64,000 bases of DNA from Sordaria brevicollis. Its lineage: Eukaryota > Ascomycota > Sordariomycetes > Sordariales > Sordariaceae. How positions within the stretch are numbered: the stretch's first letter is position 1; each line of letters begins with the position of its first letter. The DNA is taken from positions 3,410,001 to 3,474,000 of the forward strand of contig JAUTDP010000003.1 of the NCBI GenBank assembly GCA_033439795.1. The letters are read 5' to 3'. The notes beneath the pieces were generated by a model, which saw only the letters and a program-made list of their open reading frames with translations, made no database searches and was not told the origin of the DNA. Below are positions 24,073 through 34,865 of the stretch, one piece after another. The position numbers and the translations under genes are program-made.

Positions 24073-25183
24073 TTACATGGCGCTCTGGCGCGGCCCAACC
24101 ACACCGACGTGGAACTTGATGAGCGGCTGATGGTACTCCTAGCACGTTGTGACTCTCGTTAGCCCGGCCCTTTCTTCCTCCAAATATGGAAATCGTGTCA
24201 CACGTGAACATACCTCCTCACTCGTCTTCGGATCCTTCGCCAAACCCCTCACCGCCTCCGCCACCGTCTTCTTCACCTCCGGCTCCTCCCACGCTTCTGG
24301 GTTGTTATCGGACACAACCCGAAGCTTGACCACCTCGGGCTTCTTGCGGCGTCTCTTCAACATCTGCCACTCCGGAATATCCTCCAAGTCTTCCATGCCG
24401 CCTATGGTCGAAAGAGTCGGAGCCGGCGAACCAGAGAGACGGGCGTCGAGGAAAACAATCTCCAGCGTCTTCAGATTCTTGACCCCCCCGAGCCACCGAA
24501 TACTCTCCAGCTGGCGCACCGGGCCAATATTATGTGGCGAGAAGTACCGGCCTGCACACTCTCTGGCATCGTACACTCTGAATCCCTCGTTGGGGACCAG
24601 ATGGCGGGGGCGGATGGAGCCGCGGCGGTGGCGGCGGGCTTTGGGTCCGACCCTTTTGAACCAGAAATCCCACGAGCCGTAACGCTGATCCGTGTCGAGC
24701 CAGTACAGACGCACGTGCTGAAGGTTATCGCGGAATAGAATGGACCGCTTGATGTGACGCATGCTGGTGAGGACGCGCATGTCGGATCCGCCGGGAATGT
24801 ACTCGTTGAGCTTGACGCCGGCGGCATGGAAGATGTGTGCTTGGGAATGGGTGAAGTACTCCTTGATCACCTCGTACCGGAAGTGGCGACAAACTGAGGT
24901 CAAGCGGTGAATTTGCTCGATGTGGTCCCGGACCGGTTTACCCTCGCGTTGAGCTTTGGCGTCGTGCTTCCAGGGAAGGACGTCCGGAGTCCAAACAAGC
25001 CTGTAGATCTTGAGACGGATTTCACCCGGGAGGCGGATGAAAGGGGAACGCGTGGGTTGAGCATCTATAATGGATTGAATGGAGGGGTTAGATGGATGAA
25101 TCAAGGCGCAAGGCAAGGGGGTCGACCGTACCTGTCACGGCGAATAGGACGCTCGCTCTTTTGTTGCTCCTTGTTTGAACCAT
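24073..25183 (-). CDS. LPxEIR-family (2EXR/F-box-like) protein B4
   Basis: Exons 25183-25132 (MVQTRSNKRASVLFAVT), 25064-24214, 24138-24073; introns 67 and 75 bp, the second with GGGCTAACGAG branch and GTGCTAG acceptor; 322 aa. Blocks: RLPGEIRLKIYRLVWTP, VCRHFRYEVIKEYFTHSQAH, SILFRDNLQHVRLYWL, IRWLGGVKNLKTLEIVF, LAKDPKTSEE. It contains a basic run (KARRHRRGS) not seen in B1/B3. The 21-aa tail (KFHVGVVG core) aligns with the hydrophobic HVG/SIG core of the B1 and B3 tails. Last member of the array, intact in this reading; a long antisense frame over it is a shadow. Confidence 0.83.
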
Positions 25184-26217
25184 TTTGGGGGCTTGGAAGA
25201 TTGCGTGACAAGGAGTGTTTGTCTGGTTGGCCGGGTATGGTTTTATCGTGTGTTGATCGTGTTTGACGGAAAGGAGGTGCGAAGGCCCCAAACGGGTTGC
25301 GGTTATTTTTACAAAAAGAAAAAAACTACCTCGGTGGGTTGCGGACACTCGAAAAATTTATAGACCCAAACGAGACAGATGGGACATCAAGTGAATGAAG
25401 AGTGTGGGTCTAGCACCTGGGATCCAGAGGGAAAGAAAAAGAGAGTGAATAGGTGAGCAGAAATTTTGGAAGGGAAACGAGCAGTGAAGGGAAACGGGAA
25501 GTGAAAGGACACTCGCGGTGAAGGTAGACGAAAACACCAAGGTTCCCAGGTGCCAAGGCTGGTGAGAACCGCCTCAAGGGGCAGCTCGTCGACGTATGCA
25601 TGACATATCGGACGACACAGGACAGCTGATTCCCGTTTCTGACCGCGACGGTAATGTACACGTACTGTCCACTTCAGAGTTAGCATGAGCTATACATAGC
25701 TGAGCGACACTCCAAGATCAGACCTCTACAAGGCGACCCAGTGGCCTTTTAACTGTTTCTCTCCCAATACTTCTGAGGCTAGTAATGGCGCATCGAAATC
25801 CTGCTGACCTGCTGTGCTTGCAAAGTTTGCGTTCATGTTTACCGTGTAGAGACGGAGATGCCGGAGGGGTTGATCACCTTCCAAACATTCTAGGTAAAAT
25901 ATTCAGCAATCATTGTGATGAGCGGCAAGCTCAGTTTTGGGAAGAACATGTGTGTGTGAAGCATACCTGGATATTCATTTGTCGTAGAGGCCTAGTTTCC
26001 GTGGTTGCATGCCGTGAAATCCGTATCAAACTCGTTTTCTTCTGTTGCCCAAAGAGATCCATGTAACGCCGCCTGTGCCTATCCCATGTTGCCTGATCCA
26101 AACATTTGTACCTTATACCATATATCTCTACCACCTCAACGATTACATATCACTCATAAACCAACCCAGGGCACTAAGCTCAGCCCCGTCCCGGCCATAC
26201 CTCCCTCTACCTCGCAA
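25184..26217. other. Intergenic, B4 promoter and 3' flank of secreted protein gene
   Basis: No supported gene. The 25300-25520 part is purine-rich on the plus strand (pyrimidine-rich in the B4 sense), as in other promoters here. Confidence 0.4.
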
Positions 26218-27645
26218 TCACGACCGATAACCATCACACCCCTTCCACTTCCACTCTTTGTTCAAGTGCCATCCATCCTGCAGTCTTGCACGCTCGTCCA
26301 TTTGATCAGCACTTGGATATATGTCCGGATTATTCCAATCCGTGGGCTGCCCATCAGTGCCATCCCTGACCTTAATTATCAAAGCCTCCTCCACAGCCTC
26401 CGTGATATCTTCAAAGAACCAAGTCTTTTCGTCCTTGACTCTTCCATGGAAGTTGTGTCCAACCTTGTGCCCCCACATGACATACACGCTGCTGGGCCCC
26501 ACCTGAACGGTATCACTCGGAAACGCGCCCTCGGCTCGCATGCGGAAGGTGGGCGGGATGATGCCGAAGGTGTGTTGGTATGCGGGATGTTTGTTCAGAA
26601 TGTCGTCTGGTTGCCATTTCCACCCAAAGGATTGCATGACTTGCACGCCCTGGGTGGGCGAGGTGAGCAGCATCACGTTGTTTTCTAGGTACTTGGGCGG
26701 GAGCGTCATGGATTGGATGTCGAGAATCTTGACGTTGGCACTCATGCAGTCGGAGGTCAACCACTTGGGCACGACGTCGTTGTCTTCGCAGCCCATGTTG
26801 AACATGCCGAGGTAGCCCGTGTCGGTGCTGTGGGTCATAAGCCGGTAGGACCCGGGGACGGCGACGAGGCCCCGGATGTTAACATGTTTACCTGGGACTC
26901 CTAGAAACCAAATGAAAGGTTGCGCGAACTCGTCATTCCCAGAGTAAATACGAAAGACGATGCTGGTGGTAGGCGGAATATTGCCCCAGTGGTCACGGGA
27001 CCCCTGGAAGGTGCCGGCAAAATAAACTTGCCCTCTATCGTCGACTTCGAGGCCGTGGAAGCCGCCCCATTTGGCCTTCTTGTAGGCCCAATCCTTCATT
27101 CTGCCTTCCAGGTCTATGGTCCAGAGGAATCTATCCTTGGAAAAATCGTACCTCGCAATGATGGTATTTCCCGCCTGCGTAGGATCGCGGAGATCCTCCC
27201 AGTTGCCCCGGGTAGCGAGAAAAGTCCACCAGGCAGTGTACATATCCCAGTGGATACTGGAAATTTGGTAGTCGGATTTGGGCTCGAGACCTGGGATCTC
27301 GATCTCGCGGAGGATGTGATCCTTGTAGGGGTCGTAAACGATGACCTTGGGCTCAACCCGTGAGCCAACGAATAGCAGGCAGGTGGCAGGGTCCCAGGCG
27401 GCAGCGGTTGGATACAGCCTTGGGTACTTGATGGCAAAACCCTCCTTGTTGAACTCGGGGCAAGCGGATACCGGTATTGCGGCCCTCCGTGACAGAGTAT
27501 GTGTATGGTCCGGCCGGTCATATGTTAGATTGAAGGACCTCGACAGTCCTCCAATTTCCGAGGGGTTATGTTGAGCTGGTAGTGCGTACACGCACACTGC
27601 TGTAGCAGCTGCTACCACTGAGGTGATGAGTGTGCTGGGTCTCAT
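26218..27645 (-). CDS. Secreted beta-propeller-like protein
   Basis: A single 475-codon frame. N-terminal signal peptide: MRPSTLITSVVAAATAVCVYALPA with likely cleavage near residue 21-24. A dibasic LSRR (about 51-54) could be a Kex2-type processing site. The body repeats W/Y-rich strands such as LFVGSRVEPKVIVYDPY, AGNTIIARYDFSKDRFLW, GGFHGLEVDDRGQVYFAGT and NVMLLTSPTQGVQVMQSFGW, the rhythm of an extracellular beta-propeller. Its overall look recalls the Tri14/Mala s 1-like secreted propellers, but I cannot confirm the family. Four or so cysteines could form disulfides. No lesion. The promoter holds a MITE beginning 280 bp upstream. Confidence 0.85.
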   Translation of the reverse strand: MRPSTLITSVVAAATAVCVYALPAQHNPSEIGGLSRSFNLTYDRPDHTHTLSRRAAIPVSACPEFNKEGFAIKYPRLYPTAAAWDPATCLLFVGSRVEPKVIVYDPYKDHILREIEIPGLEPKSDYQISSIHWDMYTAWWTFLATRGNWEDLRDPTQAGNTIIARYDFSKDRFLWTIDLEGRMKDWAYKKAKWGGFHGLEVDDRGQVYFAGTFQGSRDHWGNIPPTTSIVFRIYSGNDEFAQPFIWFLGVPGKHVNIRGLVAVPGSYRLMTHSTDTGYLGMFNMGCEDNDVVPKWLTSDCMSANVKILDIQSMTLPPKYLENNVMLLTSPTQGVQVMQSFGWKWQPDDILNKHPAYQHTFGIIPPTFRMRAEGAFPSDTVQVGPSSVYVMWGHKVGHNFHGRVKDEKTWFFEDITEAVEEALIIKVRDGTDGQPTDWNNPDIYPSADQMDERARLQDGWHLNKEWKWKGCDGYRS

Positions 27646-27924
27646 TATTGAGGCTCAAAGGGTTGTTGGTTGGTGGTGGTGTGAGGGAGAAAGAAAGAGA
27701 GAAGGAAAGAAAGAGAAGGAATGGGGGAAGGACGGGATAAATACCCTGGATTTTTTGTCGGCAAGAATCATTTCTTGGAAACTTTTGCACGGCCAGACTG
27801 TGCGAGCAAAATATGCAGAGGAGTTTCCTCGCTTCTCAACATGTGGGCATTGCATTTCTAGACTATGCCGCTCAGCTGGCTTTATCTACCGGTCCCGATG
27901 TCATGGTTTTCGTTGAGTGCTGCA

Positions 27925-28199
27925 TACCGTAGAAACTCTGGAGATTGGAAATCACTTAGGCGCAGAAATCCAACATATAGGCGTTAGTTACAAAAAGTGT
28001 AGGTCTGCGTTCCGTAAATGTAAATGCATATATGTTAAGACGGAGGGCGATATTTCTATGACATTATTAATTTGGCGGGAGACGAAGGGCATATATGCGA
28101 TGATATGTAGGCGCTAGTGTTGGGCGATAGAGGCCTCGTGCTAGTTCTAGACTTCTTGAGGTGTAAAGGCAATTTCCAATCTCCAGAGTTTCTACGGTA
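27925..28199. mobile_element. MITE (275 bp) with 28-bp terminal inverted repeats
   Basis: Positions 27925-27952 and 28172-28199 are perfect inverted copies (28 of 28; outer ends TACCGTAGAAAC / GTTTCTACGGTA). If the outer TA is the target duplication, the repeats are 26 bp and begin CCGTAG, as in Tc1/mariner-derived MITEs. The interior has no coding capacity and includes a weak internal repeat ((a)tatRggcgYtag near 27974 and 28104). It sits upstream of the secreted-protein gene and is not RIP-mutated. Confidence 0.85.
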
Positions 28200-28581
28200 G
28201 ATCATGTCGCTGCAAAGCGGCCAAGGGTTATCTTTCTTCCCCCCCTTCAATACCTACCTAAGCAACTTTGGTATCAACTGTTTTGATAAAAAAACAAAAG
28301 GTGGCAGTGATTTGTAGATTAAAAAGATTATGAAGAGGGGAAGAAAGGCCACGAGAAGTCACGTACCTGAAAACCGTCCTTTTTACCTCGCCTTCTACTG
28401 GTCTGCACCTTCCATTGTTCTTCTTTCTTGGGTCATCTCACTTTCCACTTGTGCCTCTGATAATGCACAAGGTCGCTCCTGTGTCTTCCCATACCATAAG
28501 AACCCACCGTACATCTCATACCACAATCCGTCCTCTCCGGACGCATGCTAGACAGCGGTCACTCTTGCATCCTCCCTCACT

Positions 28582-29193
28582 TCACCTCAAAACCACCTCC
28601 CTCCAAACCGCCCCCTCCCCCAACGCATACCCCATCGCCACCCTCGTAACGCACACCACCCTCGACGACTTTCTGTATGCAACACCGCTATCATCCCACT
28701 GAACCACCATCGCCGCAAACGTTCGAAACACGTCTTGCCCAGTCGGTTTGCACTCGATGCCCATCTTCTCCTTCAACCTCTCGATATAAGTTTGCTCCTT
28801 GATCACATCGTGAACGTCCAAGTGCTCCGCCGACTCAGCCAGCACAACCAGATCCTGCTTCCCCCTCAGATTTTCCGGACAAATGGCTCGGTCGGTGTCC
28901 AAGAAAAATGATCCGCACGGAATGCCGTACCTGTCTCGCAGGACGTAGTACATGTAGTGTGCGTCATCTTTGAAACGGCCGGTGGATGGGTCGGGTCGTT
29001 GGACATGCGTTGAGTAATACTGCTCTTCGCAGGGCGAGATGTCGAAGGAGGCGCAAAGGGTATAGAAGCGGAGGGTGCCTGCTTTGAGAGGAATATGAGT
29101 CGTCGACAGAGGACTGATATGGCGTGGTAGGATGTCATAACTGCCACAATACCGTTGAAACTCGGGCTGTACCGTATACCATAGCGGGAAAAC
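28582..29193 (-). pseudogene. 3' remnant of a HET-domain gene (HET4)
   Basis: One minus-strand frame is open from about 29193 to the TGA at 28582. It reads like the C-terminal third of HET proteins: LKAGTLRFYTLCASFDI, a RYGIPCGSFFLDTD strand, DLVVLAESAEHLD, TFAAMVVQWDDSGVAYR and WREVVLR, the usual order of the post-HET region. The HET domain itself and a start codon are absent. Upstream sequence changes abruptly at about 29190 to a repeat cluster (CAACAAGG/CTTG motifs) and then RIP-degraded DNA. The gene was evidently cut by a mobile element. Family assignment rests on pattern similarity to the C-termini of typical HET proteins. Confidence 0.6.
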
Positions 29194-29790
29194 CCCCAGG
29201 GCAACAAGGCTTGAAGGAGGGCTTCAATAGTTGGATTTTAACAAGCCTTGTTGTGCTACCAAGCCTTGTTGCGTTACCAAGCGTTGTTGCTCAGGGATTC
29301 TTTCCCGGAAATTCTTTCCCGCCTGGGCGGTTAACCTTTACGGCCCTATATCAAGGGAAAGAACGAAGCCCGCTTTCAATCAATTGGGCCAGTGGCTCAA
29401 TGGTTCTTGTCGTCGCTGTCTCTCGTGGAGTCGCCAGTTCGATTCCAGGTGGTGATGGTTTTTTTTCGCGCGAAAAGTTTCACGCGGTTCAAGTTGTGAT
29501 TTGTGAATGCCCTCATCCGGACTTTGAAGCCAAAGTCCGCCACCGGTAAGACCGTTAAGAAGACCGCTAAGAAGACCGCTAAGAAGATCGCTAAGAAAAG
29601 AACCCTTATAAGGACTTTTAGAAGGCCTTATAGGGGTCTTTCCTTTTTATCTTTTTGCACCTAAATCCGACCAATTAGAAGCCTCCCTCAATTAACAGTG
29701 CTTGGTTTTACGACAACGCTTGGTGAGTTATCAATTCTAAGATTTGTATTAACCCTTGTTGCCCCCCCTCAAGCGTTGAAACGTTCCTTA
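29188..29790. repeat. Small repeat cluster with CAAGCxTTGTTG motifs and 12-bp tandem repeats
   Basis: Copies of caacaaggcttg or its complement occur at about 29191, 29239, 29258, 29278, with weaker ones at 29713, 29755 and 29770 in both orientations. At 29549-29600 a degenerate tandem of aagaccgctaag occurs four times. Between them, 29393-29404 (tggctcaatggt) and 29436-29446 (agttcgattcc) resemble pol III A and B boxes and are followed by eight T at 29459-29466. The T-stem and acceptor stem do not pair, so this is not a tRNA gene. Possibly a non-autonomous element ending the HET4 fragment. Confidence 0.45.
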
Positions 29791-29869
29791 TATTCCCGCT
29801 GCGGTAATTTCGGGCTATCCGGTTTCCAGGTTAGACCGTTATAGACCGCCAACCTAGCAGTAGAAACTA

Positions 29870-32069
29870 ATTTAATTAATATAACTATATATTATATACC
29901 CTCACTTTTGATTGCATAACGCTATACTTTAACAATTATCCTACTAAATTAAGCCTTCTAGACCTTTTAAAACTATATTCTTACTCTCCCTTATTATTTC
30001 CCTTAATCCTTAATATTTTTTACCTATTTATGTTATTGTCGTTGTAATAGATCGAAATTAAAGAACGTAATTAATCCTATTATTAAAATAATTAATACCC
30101 TAATTAATACCCTAATTAATATCCTAATCGCAATTATAACCCTTACTACTTCTATTTATCTTTTTAAATTTTAAACGGGTAAAAAAGTAACTAAAAAGGC
30201 TATTTAAATCCTTTACTAATAAGGTTATTAAGCCCCGTAATTTTAAAGTAATTAAACGAATTAAATGTTACTATTTTAACGAATTTAAGCGCTAAATACG
30301 TATTAAATACAATATACGACGTCGTAAGTAATTAAAACGTTAATAAAAATAGTTATTAAATTATTTAATATAAATTAAAATCGTAGAAGAATTACGCTAT
30401 AATTACGGGGTCCGCCGACGTAATAGAGCCGTCGAATATAATAAATAATACTATTATAATAGTTACTATAATATTTTTACGTACGAAATTATTTAATATT
30501 TTTTAATACTTAAATTTATATTAATAAATATATAAAAGAATTGTAAAATTATTATCCTTAACCTATTAAAGAATAATTTACCGTTATAATTATAATTTAA
30601 ATGTATATTATACGAGAATTTTTAAAAAGTATAATTTAAGAACGAAATTACGATTATAGGGTAATTCCGCCGAAAATTTATATAATTATACGAATTATTA
30701 TATTTAGAAGTAATATAATTACAACCTTTTACATTCTCTTATAATTAATTTACTAATTTTCGAAAACGCTATAATATTATTAATAAAAGGATTATATACT
30801 AAATATAATATTTATTAAAAGAATTATTTATTAAAGTAAATTCGTTTTTAAAGTTAATTATATATTTATATAATAATTTATCCTTTCCCTCCTTTTGTCT
30901 TTTTAATTTTCTTTTCGTTTTTTTTATTTTCTTTTCGCTTTTATTTATTTTTAGCCTAAAGAAATTCGTTAATAACCTAGAGGTTAATATTTTTAATTTA
31001 TAGGTTTATTAAGCGCAATTTTTAACCAATGGTACTTAGAATAATAATAAAGTTTCTTCTCTATTATATTATAAACTTCGACGAAATCCCCCTCCCGTTT
31101 GAATATTTCGATAATTATACTTATATTATTAAAGGAAGTAAAACCGTTTTAAGAAAAACTAATCGAAATAGATAGAATAAACGCTAAATTACCCTTATTC
31201 TCTATATTTTTATTAATAGAGAGTAGCGTATTAAACTTACTATTATCTTTTATAAAGAAAGTAATATATAAAAAGAGGAATAACTATATTATACCCAAAA
31301 CGTCGACGTTAAATTTAATAAAATAACGTACCAAAATGAAAATTTATTACTCAATTAACTAAACGACCAACTTACTCCTATTATTAAGGAATTAAGATAA
31401 GAATTCTTATTAATTATAAATATAATACCATTTTATAATATTAATCGGATCCGTAATAAATTTAAGGATATAATACCTTATAAAATAATACCCGCGATAA
31501 TTTTTAATAATTTAATTAACTTTCTCCAACCTTTCGATATTTCGATTAATACGCTATTTAAAAAGCTTTTAAAAGAAGAAATATAACTTTACGAAAAAAA
31601 GTAGGAAAGAGAAAACCTAAATAAAGTATAGGTAATATTTAATAAGAAGATTATAATTATATATATTATTTTTCGAATATATACAATATTTAAAGAAAAA
31701 AAGGATTTAGTAAAAAAAGCGTTTAAAAATATTAATATTTCTATATTTCTAAATAATTTAGAAAATTACTTTATTAATGTTAAAAAAATTAATAAAAACG
31801 ATATTAATTAGAGTAATTAGGAGTAAGTAATCGATATTATTATAAGGGTAAATAACTTTAAAACTATCCTTAAATTTAAAAATAATTTCGTTTACAACTT
31901 TAAATTAAATAGGGGAAGGTATAACCGTTTTAAAAAGAAATAATTATTAATAATATTAATTATAAAAAATTTTATTAAAATTAATAAAAATAAGTAAATA
32001 TTTATCGATCGCTTAAAAATTAATAATAAAAAACGGCGCTAAGAAGTATAATAATAAGGAGGAGAAGAA

Positions 32070-32109
<40 letters not shown>

Positions 32110-32830
32110 TATAATAACGACTTTATATTATTATTAATATTATTAAATAATAACGTTTTTAAAGCTCGTTATCTTCATCCTCACTACTAGAATCTCCCTC
32201 ATCCCATTCAATAATATCAATATAAACATACACTATTCCTTTAACTTCTTACTATTAACGAGTTTTCTAAAGTCTATTATCCCATTTATATTAATATTTA
32301 CCCAATTCTATTACGTAACACAAAATTTCAATACCCTTAAATTTAACTTCCATCTCGATTTTATAACGGCTTCTATTACGAACCCAACTATAATAAATTT
32401 ACTTAACTATATCTATAAAAGTAAAACCTTCTAGTACGTTAGGAAATAAAAGCATTCGCAGGATAATAATATATTTAATACCCTTAATAAATTATTAAGT
32501 ATCTAAATAATTATTTATTATATTTAGTAATAAACTATTTAATAAATAAAATAGATAAAATACTAATAATTTATTTATTTATATACGAGATCGAAATTTC
32601 TAAAGATTAACTTTTATTTAGTTATGGCCATAATTAGATTATTAGGATTCGGTTATATAATTAATGCGATAGGGAATAAGGATAGGGTATAATTATAAAG
32701 GGTAAAGAGGAATGCTAAAATTCAATAATAGGCCTTTTTATAGGGCTCCGGATAAGAATATATTGCTACAGTTATTTTAACTAGCATTTATATAACAGAA
32801 AGCGGCATTTCGCTGGTACAGCGGGCAGAA
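29870..32830. repeat. RIP-degraded AT-rich island
   Basis: TA-dense DNA nearly without CA/TG. No intact frame. An (AAT)n microsatellite of about 13 units lies at 32071-32109. On the minus strand, 32240-32480 still reads as a coding relic (LLFPNVLEGFTF..., SWVRNRSRYKIEMEV...) in which TAA codons stand where Gln would be expected from CAA. The element type could not be identified. The island abuts the 3' end of HET3 directly. Confidence 0.75.
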
Positions 32831-32844
32831 ACTAGTACCCTATT

Positions 32845-34865
32845 CTAATTGGGCGCCAGCTGTGCCGGTCTGACCTGGAAACCGGATGGCTCGAGATTAT
32901 ACGGTAGTTGGCTGGACCACGCATCGGTAGTAATTCCTTCACCATCCGCGGAACGATAGAGGTTATCCTCCAGCATGATTTGGGTAATATTGGGTGGCTC
33001 TGTGTTTTGGTGGTCGAGAACAACGGTATTTCCAGTTTTGGTATTTTCGTTCTCCAAGAGATGCTGTGCCATCTTTTTCAGTGGTCTCGTGATCTCTTTG
33101 TCCATATCGTCACAGTACCAAATGATCCAGTACCGGTGATATTTGTTGGATGTGTCGCTAAATTTGACTCCGGACCAGGCAGCCCAGCACCAGGTTGGAA
33201 AAGCGTCGCAGCAGACACTCCCATGACTTTGTGTCGTCCAATGCATAGCACCGTCAACAAAGGTGGTCGGCATGCCGTAGTAAATTTCCGAGTCCAAGAA
33301 TTTTGAGAGACGTTGAAGGATCCCTTGAAACGCGTTCAAGGCGTCGGAGGGGAAGCTCAGGGCTCGGCCCGTGTATTCGCGCAGAGAGCGATCATAATGC
33401 GCACTGCACGTGCCCGTGAGCCATCCAACGGCGGACCTTTCTCGACAGACCCACTCTCAGAATGAAGAGGAACGTCAGGAATCGGTCTTTCGGAGGAGAT
33501 GGCAGCACTAAACTTGGCCTGGGGACACTCGAAAGTAGCCAGTCCATGACTGAAGTTAAGCTTCCGTCGAGCTAGCAACTTCTCCTGAAAGGTCCAGCCT
33601 CGTCGTTCGAGCGGAGCCAAGTCGTATTCGTCTTCGCGTCCAGGGTCGGGAACAGCCACCAGCCTCAGGCTGTCTGAAATTCGTTCTTCTGTATGCCATG
33701 GATGGCGCTCGGCAAAGAGGCCAGCCTCAGCATTAGGTCCGCTTCTCGCCAGAATGACCGCGAACGCCGTGGCATAGACCTCGTCCATGCGGGCAATGAG
33801 CGCATGCTTGTTCTCAGCATCATCCTGGATGATACACAGCCTGTCACACCACAGATATCGCTCGTTAAGGGCGGTAAGAAGGTCCATAGCGTCAGTTATC
33901 GTTCTTGGAAGCAGGTGCCTTACTGCGTTAATGCCGCCTCGTTGTCTCAAGCCGTCGACGTTACCAATGAGGGTCTGAAAGGTAGCTGCCTGGCCCCAAA
34001 CATAGCTGAGGGCAAAGTATCGGCGGGTGGTTAATGGTGGCAGATCAGTCAAGCAGCCATCCTTCAGGTCAATGACCATGAGCGGCCTTGACTGAGATGG
34101 TGGGAATGATGAGGTGTCGCAGAAAGGTCCATGGTCCTCAGAACAATGGGTCAGCCACTTTTTGATGAGTGGAATTTGCGTCTGTGTGGGTGTGGGCGGG
34201 CAAGCGCCAAAGTCCTCCGACACTCCCAAGCGACCAAGGTCGTCGCTGCGAATCTTGATGTAGGACGGGGAATGTCTGTTGTAGTATATTGAGTTGGAAG
34301 ATATGGCTAGCTCGAAGGATATGCTGAAGGGCCGCATGAGGCTGCTATGGGGAATTCGAGGCGGTAACAAGAAATTGAGGGCAATCGTCGCATCCGGCAA
34401 GTCGATATTCTGTAAAACAGCAGAGGGTATCTCGAACTTTTCCAATCCAAGACAATGAGCCGCCAGTCGGCAGAGTGAGCATCGGGCCGAGTTTTCGAGC
34501 ACTAGCCCTACAGAGGTGAATAGAGAGATGTGGTCTTTATACCGGTTCGCCCACAGTTCTGTAAGCATGGACTGGCATTTGAAACAGAGGTATCTGCTAG
34601 AGCCCTCGAGGGCAGTACGGTAGTCTGCCATTTCGGGACTGGCTGGACTGATGAGCTGCTCATATCCTCTCTTGAAGCCTATATGAGCGTAGCGTGCGAT
34701 GTCCCGGGGCTTTGAAGCATCCATTCGACCAAGGGAGGAGGTTTCAGACCGCAAGGCTGGCGTGGGATGATGAGGTGTGATTACGGCGTCTTCATCGTAC
34801 AGCCCGGATGATGAAATGGTTAGGCACAGGTAGAGGTAGCCAGCCCAATCTGGGCTCACGGCCAA
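32845..34865 (-). pseudogene. HET-domain protein (HET3) with a frameshift
   Basis: First frame 34865-33357: CFKCQ and CSLCRLA cysteine pairs, YFALSYVWG, RYLWCDRLCIIQD, YATAFAVILARSG, RRGWTFQEKLLARRKLNF, FECPQ, the complete HET domain. It ends in out-of-family sequence and TGA. Another minus frame, from about 33400 to 32845, continues with HYDRSLREYTGRALSF, DALNAFQGIL and FPTWCWAAW, the segment that normally follows in HET proteins. The shift lies near 33397-33405, and I found no GT-AG intron whose phases would join the two frames, so a one-base deletion (or two-base insertion) is likeliest. MDASKPRD at 34724 is an alternative start. The 3' end touches a RIP island. Confidence 0.8.

Noticed and set aside
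26005..26688. 227-codon plus-strand frame
   Set aside because: Lies opposite the 3' end of the secreted-protein gene; low-complexity, no domain.
29386..29457. Possible tRNA gene (A-box, B-box, T8 terminator at 72-nt spacing)
   Set aside because: T-stem pairs at only two of five positions and the acceptor stem does not pair, so no cloverleaf forms; kept only as a SINE-like possibility.
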